64,000 nucleotides of DNA from Ch67 sp041395845 (GTDB lineage Bacteria; Pseudomonadota; Gammaproteobacteria; Pseudomonadales; Ketobacteraceae): assembly GCA_041395845.1 (NCBI GenBank), contig JAWKZS010000011.1:1-64000 (forward strand). Reading direction: 5' to 3'. This document shows, piece after piece, positions 15,703 through 25,815 of this stretch; the first letter of the stretch is position 1; every line of letters begins with the position of its first letter. Both the position numbers and the translations under genes were made by a program. Under the pieces are notes generated by a model. The model saw only the letters and a program-made list of their open reading frames with translations. It was not told the origin of the DNA and ran no database searches.

Positions 15703-17023
15703 ATTTTCCGCCGACGGTCATCTGTTCCAGCAGGATGGAGCCGGTCTGGATGTTGCCGCGCACATCAACGTCGTTACCAATGCCCGCAATGTTGGCGAGC
15801 ATGTCTTTCAGGTTGCCCGCTATGGTGATTTCGGAAACGGGAAACTGGATCTCGCCGTTTTCCACCCAGAAACCGGCGGCACCACGGGAATAATGGCCGC
15901 TGACGATATTGACGCCCTGCCCCATCACGTCGGTTACCAGCAGGCCGCGATCCATCTGCCGGAGCAGGTCAGCGTAGTCATGGGACACCGTACAGCGCAG
16001 GTTGCGCACGCCACCGGCATTGGCCGTGCTGGGCAGTCCGAGTTTGCGCCCGGAATAGGTGCCCAGCACGTAGCTTTGCAGCACGCCGTTGTCGACAAAG
16101 GCTTTGTCCCGGGTGGGCAGGCCATCGCCATCCACCGGTGCACTACCGATTGCACAGGGCAACCGCGGTTGCTCTGACACGCTCAGCCACGTCGGCATGA
16201 TGGTCTGCCCCAATGCGCCTTCCAGAAACGAGGCGTGGCGATACAGGCTGCCGCCGGAAATCGCACTGATCAGATGCCCCAGCAGACCGCCGGCGATTTC
16301 TGCCGCGAACAGCACCGGTACATTGGCGGTGGGAACCGTGCGACTGCCCAGACGTCGACTGGCCCGTTCAGCTGCTTTGCGCCCGACGCTTTCCACGGTT
16401 GGCAGACAATCCGCCTTGCGATGACTGAACGACCAGCCGCCCCGCTCCATCTTGTCACCCTGTTTGGCAATCAACGCGCAGCTGACGGCATGACGGGTTT
16501 GCGGATAGGCGACGATCAGGCCGTGACTGTTGCCGTAACCGCGCATGGATTCAACGCTGGCGATGGTGGCGCCGTCGCTGTTGCAGATGGACGGTTGCGA
16601 CAGTCCTGCCGCTTCACAGGCCTGCGCCAGCGCGATGGCGTGTTCGGGGGTCAGCGTGCGGGGATGATAGAGGTCGAGATCGGGAATGGCGGTGGCCATT
16701 AGCGCCGCATCCGCCAGGCCACTGCAGGTATCTGCGGCGGTGAAATGGGCGATATCGATGGCGGCCTGCACGGTCTGGCGGATCGCGTCGGCGCTGAAAT
16801 CCGTGCTGGAGGCATGGCCCTTGCGCTGGCCCTGATACACGGTGACAGAAAAGCCGTGATTGCGGGTGAGCTCGAAGGTATCGACCTCGCCCTGCCGCAC
16901 CGAGGCCACCATGCCGTGATCCTGGTACACGCCGACTTCCGCCGTGGCGCCCGCCTGTCTGGCCAGATCAAGGGCCAGGGCGATCTTGTCACGGAGGGTG
17001 TGCTGGGAGTGGGTCAGACTCAT
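15701..17023 (-). CDS. pmbA: Metalloprotease PmbA (TldE)
   Basis: Subunit of the TldD/TldE metallopeptidase that degrades unfolded peptides and matures microcin B17 and CcdA-type substrates in E. coli. TldE subunits lack the zinc motif, and none is visible here. Characteristic segments are ARQAGATAEVGVYQDHGM near the N-terminus and GLPSTANAGGVRNLR near the C-terminus. The ATG at 17023 (MSLTHSQHTLRDK) gives 440 residues, the family length. Its partner tldD lies 1 kb upstream on the same strand (17978-19423). Divergent from darP. Confidence 0.94.
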   Translation of the reverse strand: MSLTHSQHTLRDKIALALDLARQAGATAEVGVYQDHGMVASVRQGEVDTFELTRNHGFSVTVYQGQRKGHASSTDFSADAIRQTVQAAIDIAHFTAADTCSGLADAALMATAIPDLDLYHPRTLTPEHAIALAQACEAAGLSQPSICNSDGATIASVESMRGYGNSHGLIVAYPQTRHAVSCALIAKQGDKMERGGWSFSHRKADCLPTVESVGRKAAERASRRLGSRTVPTANVPVLFAAEIAGGLLGHLISAISGGSLYRHASFLEGALGQTIMPTWLSVSEQPRLPCAIGSAPVDGDGLPTRDKAFVDNGVLQSYVLGTYSGRKLGLPSTANAGGVRNLRCTVSHDYADLLRQMDRGLLVTDVMGQGVNIVSGHYSRGAAGFWVENGEIQFPVSEITIAGNLKDMLANIAGIGNDVDVRGNIQTGSILLEQMTVGGK

Positions 17024-17104
17024 GGGTGGGTTACGCCTCTGCCGGGGAGTGGATATGGTATGATAACGAATTCTGATTCCATCCGAAGCCATCCGCTACT
17101 GATC

Positions 17105-17644
17105 ATGATTGATTTTGACGATACCTATTCCAGCGAAAGCGAAGACGAACGCCCTTCCAAAGGCCAACTCAAGCGCGAAACCGAGCGACTGCAGAAAATC
17201 GGCGAGCGGCTGCTGGGATTGTCGGATGTGCAGCTGGCCAAAGTGCCACTGACCGACAAGCTGATTGCCGCGCTGGACGAAGCCAAGCGCATCAAGCCCA
17301 ACAGCGAGGCGCTACGCCGTCACAAGAACTATATCGGCAAGATCATCCGCGAGGCAGACACGGTCACCATCGAAGAACGTCTCAACGAATTCGATAGCGC
17401 GCACCAGCTCAACACCCGCGCTTTTCATGATCTGGAAGTGCTGCGGGATCAGCTGATCAACGGCGATAACACCGTGATTGGCGAGGTCATCGGGCGTTTC
17501 GAAAATGTCGACACCCAGAAACTGCGCCAGCTGGTTCGCAATGCCAAGAAGGAAGTCGACCAGAATCTTGCCCATCCGGAAAAGACGGACAAGACCCAGA
17601 GTCGCAAGCTGTTTCGTTATCTGCGGGAACTGAGCGATCTGTAG
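17105..17644 (+). CDS. darP: Ribosome biogenesis factor DarP (YjgA)
   Basis: DUF615/YjgA protein (179 aa) that associates with the 50S subunit and promotes peptidyl-transferase-centre maturation. The acidic start MIDFDDTYSSESEDERPSKGQLKRE followed by a long charged helical body (LRRHKNYIGKIIRE, KLRQLVRNAKKEV) is typical. The frame is open far upstream, but only the ATG at 17105 gives the family N-terminus. It is divergent from pmbA with 81 bases between them, an arrangement conserved in many gammaproteobacteria. Confidence 0.94.
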   Translation: MIDFDDTYSSESEDERPSKGQLKRETERLQKIGERLLGLSDVQLAKVPLTDKLIAALDEAKRIKPNSEALRRHKNYIGKIIREADTVTIEERLNEFDSAHQLNTRAFHDLEVLRDQLINGDNTVIGEVIGRFENVDTQKLRQLVRNAKKEVDQNLAHPEKTDKTQSRKLFRYLRELSDL

Positions 17645-17647
17645 AAA

Positions 17648-17908
17648 TTACTTTACGTTCACCAGCCCGCACACAAACATGTTGGGGCCGCTGGTGATCA
17701 CCTGGGGATTGTTCATGCTGTCGTAGCCCTTGTCCTTCACGACCTGGGCAATTTTCTGATCGGCCATCAGATCAAAGGGCACATGCAGACAGACGAAATC
17801 CCCTTCCGCATCCGACTGCACCTTGAAGGTCACCTCTTTTTCTGCAGCCACCGCAGCCGTTGTCATCAACACTACGCTCACTACCACACCTGCCAGCCGT
17901 TTCATCAT
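17648..17908 (-). CDS. Small secreted protein of unknown function
   Basis: I do not recognise this 86-residue protein. A clear signal peptide (MMKRLAGVVVSVVLMTTAAVAA) would leave a mature chain of about 64 residues with two cysteines (in DFVCLHV and NMFVCGL) that could form a disulfide in the periplasm. A strong AGGAG lies 4-7 bases upstream of the tandem ATG codons, so the gene is likely real; either ATG may be used. It lies between darP, to which it is convergent, and tldD. Confidence 0.7.
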   Translation of the reverse strand: MMKRLAGVVVSVVLMTTAAVAAEKEVTFKVQSDAEGDFVCLHVPFDLMADQKIAQVVKDKGYDSMNNPQVITSGPNMFVCGLVNVK

Positions 17909-17977
17909 CCATCTCCTTTTGTTATGCGGATTACGACGCGTCTGATGTTAAGACTAGCAGCTGTCTGAAAAGTTGGA

Positions 17978-19423
17978 TCAGCGGGTACCGCCGACGGTCA
18001 GTTCATCAATCTTGAGGGTGGGCTGACCCACGCCGACCGGCACCGACTGGCCGTCCTTGCCGCAGGTGCCAACGCCGCGATCCAGCGCCAGATCGTGCCC
18101 CAGCATCGACACTTTCGACAGCACGTCCGGGCCGTTGCCGATCAGGGTGGCGCCCTTGACCGGCCGGGTGACTTTGCCATCTTCGATCAGGTAGGCCTCG
18201 CTGGCGGCAAAGGTGAATTTGCCCGACGTGATGTCCACCTGGCCGCCGCCGAAATTCACGGCATACAGGCCTTTCTTCACGGAACGGATGATGTCGGCAG
18301 GATCGTCCTGACCCGGCAGCAGATAGGTGTTGGTCATGCGCGGCATGGGCAGATGGGCATAGGATTCCCGCCGGCCATTGCCGGTCAGCGAGGCGCCCAT
18401 CAGGCGGGCGTTGAGCTTGTCCTGCATGTAGCCCTGCAGAATGCCGTTTTCCACCAGGGTGGTGCAGGTGGTCGGGGTGCCTTCGTCATCGATGGACAGG
18501 GAACCACGCAGGTTCGGCAGGGTGCCGTCGTCGACGATGGTGCAGAGCGGGGATGCCACCAGGGTGCCCACCCGGCCGGAATAGTTCGAGGTCTGCTTGC
18601 GGTTGAAGTCGCCTTCGAGACCGTGCCCCACCGCTTCATGCAGCAGCACGCCGGGCCAGCCGGCACCCACTACTACTGGCATGGTACCGGCGGGGGCATC
18701 GTCGGCATCCACATTCACCTGCGCCATTCGGACCGCTTCGCTGGCATACAGCCGCAGGGTGGCATCATCAAACATGTCGTATCCGCAGCGGGCACCACCG
18801 CCACAGCTGCCCCGCTCGCGCTTGCCGTTGTGCTGCAGGATCACCGAAACATTCAGCCGCACCAGTGGCCGGATGTCGGCGGCCAGGGTGCCATCGCTGG
18901 CCATCACCATCACCTGCTGCCAGGAGCCTGCCAGACTGACGCTGACATCCACCACCCGGGGATCGGCCTGACGGGCATAGCGATCAGTGCGCTGCAGCAG
19001 TTCCACCTTCTGCTCCCGGGTCAGACTGTCGAGGGGATTGCGGCCGGCATAGAGTGATACGATGGCGCGGGTCTGCACCGGATGCAGTACACCGCCCTGC
19101 CCTTTGGCGACCGTGGACGCCGCCAGCGCCGCCTGGCCAATGGCCCCGGCATCAATCTGGTCGGAATAGGAAAAGCCGGATTTTTCCCCGCTTACCGCCC
19201 GCACACCGACGCCACTGGTCACGCTGTAGCTGCCGTCTTTCACGCTGCTTTCTTCCAGCGACCAGGATTCACTGACCACATGCTGGAAATACAGGTCGGC
19301 AAAGTCCGCGCCCCGGTGCAGCATCGATTCCATGACGCGCTGCAACTGCGGCACGTCCAGCCCATTGGCCGGCAGGAAAAAGTCGGTGACGCGGGAAAGG
19401 CTATCGGTGGTCGGGGCGGACAT
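17978..19423 (-). CDS. tldD: Metalloprotease TldD
   Basis: Catalytic subunit (481 aa) of the TldD/TldE peptidase. The zinc motif is HEAVGH with His262, Glu263 and His267, followed by GLEGDFNRKQTSNYSGRVG. The C-terminal glycine-rich region (GGGQVDITSGKFTFAASEAYLIEDGKV) is typical. It is the last gene of the mreBCD-maf-rng-yhdP-nit-tldD series on the minus strand, the same order as in Pseudomonas. Its TldE partner is pmbA at 15701-17023. Confidence 0.96.
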   Translation of the reverse strand: MSAPTTDSLSRVTDFFLPANGLDVPQLQRVMESMLHRGADFADLYFQHVVSESWSLEESSVKDGSYSVTSGVGVRAVSGEKSGFSYSDQIDAGAIGQAALAASTVAKGQGGVLHPVQTRAIVSLYAGRNPLDSLTREQKVELLQRTDRYARQADPRVVDVSVSLAGSWQQVMVMASDGTLAADIRPLVRLNVSVILQHNGKRERGSCGGGARCGYDMFDDATLRLYASEAVRMAQVNVDADDAPAGTMPVVVGAGWPGVLLHEAVGHGLEGDFNRKQTSNYSGRVGTLVASPLCTIVDDGTLPNLRGSLSIDDEGTPTTCTTLVENGILQGYMQDKLNARLMGASLTGNGRRESYAHLPMPRMTNTYLLPGQDDPADIIRSVKKGLYAVNFGGGQVDITSGKFTFAASEAYLIEDGKVTRPVKGATLIGNGPDVLSKVSMLGHDLALDRGVGTCGKDGQSVPVGVGQPTLKIDELTVGGTR

Positions 19424-19465
19424 AATACAACTCGCAAAAAACCGGTTTGTTTCAGGATAACAGCA

Positions 19466-20311
19466 TCACGGCGTGAACGTGGCGGAAAAACGCTTGTGCT
19501 GCTGCAGGGGCATGCTGGTGCGCAGTTCGCGCAACTGATCCAGATCCAGATCGGCAATGACCAGGCCGGGGCCGTTGGCATGGCAACCCAGCACGGTTCC
19601 CCAGGGATCGATGATCATGGAGTGCCCCCAGGTGGTACGCCGCGCCGAGTGCACGCCACCCTGATTGGGTGCAATGATGAAGCACTGGGTTTCGATGGCG
19701 CGGGCGCGCAGCAGCACTTCCCAGTGGGCTTCGCCGGTGCGATAGGTGAAGGCCGACGGCACCGTGATGATGTCGGCGCCTTCCTGTTGCAGCCAGCTGT
19801 AGAGTTCGGGGAATCGCAGATCGTAGCAGACCGTCAGCCCCAGCTGCGCCATCGGTGTTGCCACCACCAGGGGCTGATCGCCCGGTTCAAACGTTGCAGA
19901 TTCACGATACTGGCCCTGGGCATCCCCCACCAGCACATCAAACAGATGGAGTTTGTCGTAACGGGCAAACGCGGCACCATCCGGCGCAAACAGAATCGAA
20001 GCCGCGCGCACCCGGTTACCCTCCACCAGCGTTCCGTCGCGACGACTGCGCATGGGAATGGTACCGGCGACAATCCAGAGCCCCAAGGTGCGCGCCATGG
20101 TTTCGACAAAACCGCTGAAAATACGATTGCGCTGCTCCTCGTCCGCCCAGCGCAAAAGATTGTCGCTATCGAGAACCGCAAAATTTTCCGGCAACACGGC
20201 CAGTTCGGCGCCTGCTGCCGCCGCCGCCCGCAGCTGCTGTTCAGCACTGCGCAAGTTGGCTTCCACATCAAACGTACTCACCATCTGGATGGCGGCAACA
20301 CGGCATTTCAT
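19466..20311 (-). CDS. Carbon-nitrogen hydrolase (Nit/YbeM-like, probable deaminated-glutathione amidase)
   Basis: Nitrilase-superfamily amidase of 281 residues. The Glu-Lys-Cys triad is visible as Glu42 (VLPENFAV), Lys120 (RYDKLHLFD) and Cys162 (LTVCYDLRFPEL). The RFPELYSWL and GEAHWEVLLRARAIETQ segments place it close to Nit1/YbeM proteins that repair deaminated glutathione. The substrate is inferred from similarity. Its start overlaps the stop of yhdP by 4 bases, and it is followed by tldD. Confidence 0.88.
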   Translation of the reverse strand: MKCRVAAIQMVSTFDVEANLRSAEQQLRAAAAAGAELAVLPENFAVLDSDNLLRWADEEQRNRIFSGFVETMARTLGLWIVAGTIPMRSRRDGTLVEGNRVRAASILFAPDGAAFARYDKLHLFDVLVGDAQGQYRESATFEPGDQPLVVATPMAQLGLTVCYDLRFPELYSWLQQEGADIITVPSAFTYRTGEAHWEVLLRARAIETQCFIIAPNQGGVHSARRTTWGHSMIIDPWGTVLGCHANGPGLVIADLDLDQLRELRTSMPLQQHKRFSATFTP

Positions 20312-23300
20312 GGTTTGCTCCCGCTGCTGGTGTCGGCCTTTTTGTCCGGCGACAATACAGTTTCGCTGACTTTGTCCGGGATGATGTTGAACGAGTCGAT
20401 GATCTCGACTTTGGGTTCATCGAATCCACCCTTGACGCTGTACTGGATGGTGGTGAGTTTGTCGAACTGGCTGCCCAGCACTTTTTCCACCGCCCACACC
20501 GCTGCTGCCGCAGGCACACCGCCAATCGCCGCTGCCGGCAGCACCAGATTCCGGGTCACCGGCACGGTCACCTTCATCACCATGTCCAGCTGGCTGTTAT
20601 TCAAATCCACGTTGCCGTTGGTCTGCAGTTTGATCGCGGGGCTTTCCAGCTGCAGATCCTGCACCGCCAGTACGCCGTCATGAATGCGGGCATTGGCCTT
20701 GATCTCGTCGTACACCATGTCCTTTTCCTGAAGATCCTTGAAGTTCAGCTGCAGGCGCCGCAACAGGGTTTCAAAATTCAACGCTCCCCAGAACTTGCCG
20801 ACCACGCCGGATTTCACGTTGTAGAACGTGCCATCCGTCATTTTCAGATCAAGGCTGCCACGGCTGCGGGAGACTGCGAATTCGAATGGCGCCCCGGGCC
20901 ACTGGATATCGAGCTTGCCATTGAGCGTCTTGCTGTCCATGGTGGGCTCGCTGCCCCAGGCACGCATGACATTGGCAATGCTGTTGGATGAGTACTGACC
21001 TTTGAGCTGGCTGCTGCGATTGCCGCCCTGTTCGCGCCAGCTGCCCTCACCGGAAAATTCCACACCGCGCATCTGGAACCGCACATCCCGCAAGCGCATG
21101 CCGTCACTGACCGGCCGCAGTTTCAGGGCCCAGTCACCGAAATCGCCATCGCCCCACTGCAGACGCCTGATCGTAACATCCAGCGGCGGCAGCACCCGTG
21201 GCGAAATGTCCACTGGCTGCCAGTCGTCTGCTGCGGGAATCGTTTCCGGGGTCGCTTCCGGCGTCGTTTCTGTCTTCGTTTCCTCCTCGACGCGGGGCCA
21301 GGTGATGCGATCGATCTGCACATCCACCGGCACGGCCTGCCGCGGGAAAAGGTTGGCATCGGCAAAAATATAGGCCGGCAATAGTGCGGAACCGTCGATG
21401 GCATCGCCTGCAGTTTGCACCAGCCAGTTGTGGCCCTGCCGCTGCAGGGAAAGCTGCTGACGCCCCAGCGATGTCTGCCCCAGCACGAATTCGCCGATAT
21501 CGAGCCGGGACTGATCCAGCAGCACCAGCTTGTTGGATTTCAGTGGCTCCTGGTAGCGTTGCGCACTGCCCTGGACGCGCGACAGTACCGCCATCCATTC
21601 CGTCGTGGAAAAACGTTCCACCGATCCGGTAACGGCAAAATGATTTTCGACCGGCAGCACGGCTTTCTGGTCACCCAGACTCAGGTTGCCCTTCTGCCAT
21701 TCGCCATCCTTGCTCTGCACTGACAGTTCAAACAGCTTGCCGTAACGTACGCTCATCAGCGACGGATTCCGATCCAGCGACAGCCACACACGCATATCCC
21801 GTTTGCGCTGGGCAGTTTTGGCAAACGGTTCCGGCAGATCAACCCGGGCGCCTTGCAGAGTCGACGTAACATTGATGAAGCCGTGCTTGTGCTGACGGGC
21901 GTCACCCAGCGGAATCTGCATCTCCATCTGATAGGGCGCGGTGCCCGACAGCGGCTCCAGCACTGACAGTTTCAGCCAGTCCTGCAGCGCAGCGATTTGC
22001 GCCGTACCGGAAAAGTTCAGCGCGGTGATCTGGCCACCCTGTTGCAGTGGCTGCGTGTCGATGGTGCCGCTGATATCACCACCCAGCGCCTTGCCGGTGA
22101 TCGCCGGCGATGACAGCCCGTTTTCCAGATCGAAATGTACATCGGCACTCACCGCATCGATCTGAAGATTGCGACTCTGCAGACGGAACTGGCCGTTGCG
22201 CAACGTCACATCCGCTGACGCCCGGGTTTTCTGCTCGCCTTTGTCCAGCGGCACCGCCAGGTCGAATTTCACCGCCATGTCGCCGGCCAGCTGCATGTCC
22301 TTGACCGCCTCGCCCGTGCGCTCGCCCAGCGGTGTCACCTGCAGGATCGGAAAACCCTGCTCCGCCGGTCCGTGCGTTGTCACATTGACGTGAAGAATGT
22401 GCTGCTCGCCCTGTGGCACCCGCGGCATGGTGACCTGGCCGGAGGTCAGGGTCTGGCCGAAATATTCACCTTTGACGATGCTCGCCCACACGCCACCGCG
22501 ATCCACGATCACGTCGGCATCCGCATGGCGTACCGGCTCCTCCCAATCCGGCAGAAAACGCAAATCCGCATTCGCCACCGAAAAGCCCAGCAGAATTCGC
22601 CGGTTGGGAATCTGATCCTTGCCCAGATTGCCATGCACCAGAATATCGCCGCGCACCAGTCGCCCGGCCAGAATGGATTCATCGAGCCAGGTGAGCAGCT
22701 TGGGCGGAATCACCCCTGCGGGCAGATAGAGGGATTTTTTGGCTGCCTGGACATCGCGCAAGGTGGCCTGCAGCTGCATGAATGGCGGTTGGGCTTTATC
22801 CGCCGGCAGATGCAGGGAAAACTGGGTGGCGGTGCGCACGTCATCGGTATTCAGATGCAGCGGGCCACTCTGCAGCAGAAAGCCGTCTTCCTGTTGCTGC
22901 AATTGCAGGATGCCGTCGATATGTTTGAGCACCAGGGTGTCACGAAACAGATCGGGGTAATTGAGTTCCAGATAGTCGTCGTCCAGCCGGATGATGAAAG
23001 CACCCTTGCGGCCCCACAACTCGAGGTCCAGATCACGGAAACCCGGATACTTTTCCCAGGCGCGGGAATTGAACTGCTCAATCCGCGCCAGGACCCGCAG
23101 ATCGGTCAGCAGATTGTCCCTGTGTTGCATGAACAACACCAGTCGTTGCAGCTTGCCGGCTGGCCTTAATGCCTTGAGCGTATCGTACAGCTTTCCGGTT
23201 TCCGGCTGGGTCGACAGAAAGTAATTCAGCCAGGGCGTGATTTCAGCGTCGTCCAGTGCCAGGCCATATTGCACGCCGCCATCACTGTCCGGGGTTGCTG

Positions 23301-24318
23301 CAATGCTCAGCACGCTGGGCTGCCAGTTGAAGCGCGACGTCACCATCTGGAAATCTTCGATGCCCGCCTGCCAGCCACCGTTATCCAGACGCTGCCAGCG
23401 CGCCACACCGGACAGACGCTTGATCTGGGGGGGCTGGATTTCGTTGTCGCTGTCCAGATTGAAGCGATGGACGATGAAGCGGGTCGTTGCGTCCACCAGC
23501 TGGCTGTCACGGAAGCGCAGCCAGGTTTCGTTGCCACCCTGCAGCCCGGTCAGCTGCACCTGCTTGAACTGGCGCTTCGCTTCGGGAATCCACGGCAGCC
23601 AGTCCGCCTGGGCCGCATCCAGATAGATCTCACCATTGAGCGAATCGGCCACAAAAAAACTGCCGCGCAGTTTCGCCCGCAACTGAAACGCCAGCTGGGT
23701 CGGCCCCTGCAGAATCACGTCTCCGGCCAGATAACGATTGACCCGCCCGGCTTCGGCCTTGAGCTGTTTAAGATTGAGAACAACAGGATCGTCGTGCCAG
23801 CCTTTGACGATGATGCGGCTGTCGGTCAGATTGATACGGGGCTGGGCGGAAATCAGATCACCGATCGCATTGGCCTGCCCCGGCGCAGCATCGGCTTTGG
23901 GCGCACCAGTGTCGAGCCCCTCGATCACCATGCGGCCTTCACTTTGCGCCAGCGTAAGCAAGGCACCGTCCAGATTCAGCCGCACCCGCGGCGCCAGATT
24001 GGCCACCGAGCGCAGCAGCAGAATTTCCAGATCCAGATGCCGCACCAGTATTGCAGGTGGCAGATCAGCCGCCTGTCGCACCCGGAAATTGCGCAACTGA
24101 AAGCGCGGTGCCAACCCTTTCCAGCTGCCCTGCAGATCATCGAATTCGATGACGAAACCCGTTTGACGCGACAGAAATTCCGCAGTCTGCGGCTGCAGGT
24201 TGTGGATATCGGACACCAGCTGCCGCGCCAGCCCCACCACGACCGCCACCAGCACAAGCATGACCACTGCGAACCACAGCAGGGTCTTGGCCAGGGTGGA
24301 CGCGGTACGCTTCAGCAC
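20308..24318 (-). CDS. yhdP: YhdP family AsmA-like inner-membrane protein
   Basis: Very large (1336 aa) AsmA-like protein anchored by one N-terminal transmembrane helix (about residues 10-31). The rest is periplasmic and predicted to form a long beta-groove for moving phospholipids to the outer membrane, as proposed for YhdP, TamB and YdbH. Length is close to E. coli YhdP (1266 aa). The C-terminal part contains AsmA-like repeats (VMKVTVPVTRNLVLPAAAIGGVPAAA). It lies between rng and the nitrilase gene, the conserved gammaproteobacterial context. Confidence 0.92.
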   Translation of the reverse strand: MLKRTASTLAKTLLWFAVVMLVLVAVVVGLARQLVSDIHNLQPQTAEFLSRQTGFVIEFDDLQGSWKGLAPRFQLRNFRVRQAADLPPAILVRHLDLEILLLRSVANLAPRVRLNLDGALLTLAQSEGRMVIEGLDTGAPKADAAPGQANAIGDLISAQPRINLTDSRIIVKGWHDDPVVLNLKQLKAEAGRVNRYLAGDVILQGPTQLAFQLRAKLRGSFFVADSLNGEIYLDAAQADWLPWIPEAKRQFKQVQLTGLQGGNETWLRFRDSQLVDATTRFIVHRFNLDSDNEIQPPQIKRLSGVARWQRLDNGGWQAGIEDFQMVTSRFNWQPSVLSIAATPDSDGGVQYGLALDDAEITPWLNYFLSTQPETGKLYDTLKALRPAGKLQRLVLFMQHRDNLLTDLRVLARIEQFNSRAWEKYPGFRDLDLELWGRKGAFIIRLDDDYLELNYPDLFRDTLVLKHIDGILQLQQQEDGFLLQSGPLHLNTDDVRTATQFSLHLPADKAQPPFMQLQATLRDVQAAKKSLYLPAGVIPPKLLTWLDESILAGRLVRGDILVHGNLGKDQIPNRRILLGFSVANADLRFLPDWEEPVRHADADVIVDRGGVWASIVKGEYFGQTLTSGQVTMPRVPQGEQHILHVNVTTHGPAEQGFPILQVTPLGERTGEAVKDMQLAGDMAVKFDLAVPLDKGEQKTRASADVTLRNGQFRLQSRNLQIDAVSADVHFDLENGLSSPAITGKALGGDISGTIDTQPLQQGGQITALNFSGTAQIAALQDWLKLSVLEPLSGTAPYQMEMQIPLGDARQHKHGFINVTSTLQGARVDLPEPFAKTAQRKRDMRVWLSLDRNPSLMSVRYGKLFELSVQSKDGEWQKGNLSLGDQKAVLPVENHFAVTGSVERFSTTEWMAVLSRVQGSAQRYQEPLKSNKLVLLDQSRLDIGEFVLGQTSLGRQQLSLQRQGHNWLVQTAGDAIDGSALLPAYIFADANLFPRQAVPVDVQIDRITWPRVEEETKTETTPEATPETIPAADDWQPVDISPRVLPPLDVTIRRLQWGDGDFGDWALKLRPVSDGMRLRDVRFQMRGVEFSGEGSWREQGGNRSSQLKGQYSSNSIANVMRAWGSEPTMDSKTLNGKLDIQWPGAPFEFAVSRSRGSLDLKMTDGTFYNVKSGVVGKFWGALNFETLLRRLQLNFKDLQEKDMVYDEIKANARIHDGVLAVQDLQLESPAIKLQTNGNVDLNNSQLDMVMKVTVPVTRNLVLPAAAIGGVPAAAAVWAVEKVLGSQFDKLTTIQYSVKGGFDEPKVEIIDSFNIIPDKVSETVLSPDKKADTSSGSKP

Positions 24319-24330
24319 AGCGGGACTCCT

Positions 24331-25815
24331 TTACATGAGCACCACATCGAACTGCTCCTGGGTGTACTGCGCTTCAACCTGGAACCGGATTGTCTTGCGG
24401 ATAAACAGTTCCAGATCCGATACATTGGCAGACTCCTCGTCGAGCAGCCGGTCCACCACCGCCTGGGAGGCAATCACCAGAAAGCCTTCTGCTTCATAAG
24501 CGCGGTACTGACGAAGGATTTCGCGGAAGATTTCATAGCACACGGTGTCCGGTGTTTTGACGATGCCACGGCCACTGCAGGTGGGGCATTCCTCACACAG
24601 CACCCGGGCCAGACTTTCCCGCGTACGCTTGCGGGTCATCTCCACCAGACCCAGTTCCGACACCTGGGTGATCTTGGTCTTGGCGTGATCCCGTTCCAGC
24701 GCCTTTTCGAAAATCCGCAACACCTGGCGCTTGTGCTCGGCATCTTCCATGTCGATGAAATCGATGATGATGATGCCACCGAGATTGCGCAGACGCAGCT
24801 GACGGGCAATGGCCTGGGTCGCTTCCAGATTGGTTTTGAAAATGGTTTCTTCCAGATTGCGATGACCGACGAATGCACCGGTATTCACGTCGATGGTGGA
24901 CATGGCTTCGGTCTGGTCGATGATGATATGACCGCCGCTTTTCAGCTGCACCTGGCGGGCCAGCGCCTTCTGGATTTCCTGCTCGACGCTATACAGGTCG
25001 AAGATGGGACGCTCACCGGGATAATGCTCGATCAGCGGTTCGATATCCGGAATATATTCCCGCACGAACTCGATCACCTTGCCGTGGTTTTCCCGCGAAT
25101 CGATCCGCACTTTTTCAACGCCAGGGCGGATCTCGTCCCGCAGAATCCGCATCGCCAGCGGCAGATCCCGATGGATCAGGGTCACCGGCGACGACTTGAA
25201 AATCCGCTCGCTGATGGCACGCCACAGCCGGCACAGATAATCCACGTCACGACGCAGGGATTCCTCATCCGCGCCTTCTGCTGCGGTACGCAGAATGAAA
25301 CCCTTCTTGGGAATGTCATCCCGTTCCGCCGTGATCCGGTCCATGGCAGCACGCAGGCGATCCCGCTCCGCCGGATCTTCGATACGCTGGGATACGCCGA
25401 TGTGCTCGGTGTTGGGCATGTACACCAGATAGCGCGAAGGAATCGACAGATGGGTGGTCAGACGCGCACCTTTGGTGCCAATCATGTCCTTGGTGATCTG
25501 CACCACGATCGGCTGGCCTTCTGCCACCAGATCGGAAATGCTGGGCGTATTGGGCGCTTCGCCACTGGCCGGCTCATCCGGACGATCGGCCTGCACGATA
25601 TCCCGGGCATGCAGAAAGGCCGCCCGCTCCAGTCCGATATCGACGAACGCTGCCTGCATACCGGGCAGCACCCGTGCAACCTTGCCCTTGTAAATCGACC
25701 CCACCAGGCCGCGCTTGGCGGTGCGCTCCAGAAACAGTTCTTGTACCACACCGTTTTCCACCACGGCGACGCGGGTTTCCATCGGCGTTACGTTGATCAG
25801 GATTTCTTCACTCAT
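24331..25815 (-). CDS. rng: Ribonuclease G
   Basis: Endoribonuclease (494 aa) that processes the 5' end of 16S rRNA and degrades some mRNAs. An S1 RNA-binding domain (GLVGSIYKGKVARVLPGMQAAF) lies at about residues 35-120. The RNase E/G catalytic core has the metal-binding aspartates in STIDVNTG and IIIIDFIDM, and a Zn-link region CPTCSGRG. It lacks the long C-terminal scaffold of RNase E, which distinguishes Rng. The ATG overlaps the maf stop by 4 bases. Confidence 0.95.
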   Translation of the reverse strand: MSEEILINVTPMETRVAVVENGVVQELFLERTAKRGLVGSIYKGKVARVLPGMQAAFVDIGLERAAFLHARDIVQADRPDEPASGEAPNTPSISDLVAEGQPIVVQITKDMIGTKGARLTTHLSIPSRYLVYMPNTEHIGVSQRIEDPAERDRLRAAMDRITAERDDIPKKGFILRTAAEGADEESLRRDVDYLCRLWRAISERIFKSSPVTLIHRDLPLAMRILRDEIRPGVEKVRIDSRENHGKVIEFVREYIPDIEPLIEHYPGERPIFDLYSVEQEIQKALARQVQLKSGGHIIIDQTEAMSTIDVNTGAFVGHRNLEETIFKTNLEATQAIARQLRLRNLGGIIIIDFIDMEDAEHKRQVLRIFEKALERDHAKTKITQVSELGLVEMTRKRTRESLARVLCEECPTCSGRGIVKTPDTVCYEIFREILRQYRAYEAEGFLVIASQAVVDRLLDEESANVSDLELFIRKTIRFQVEAQYTQEQFDVVLM

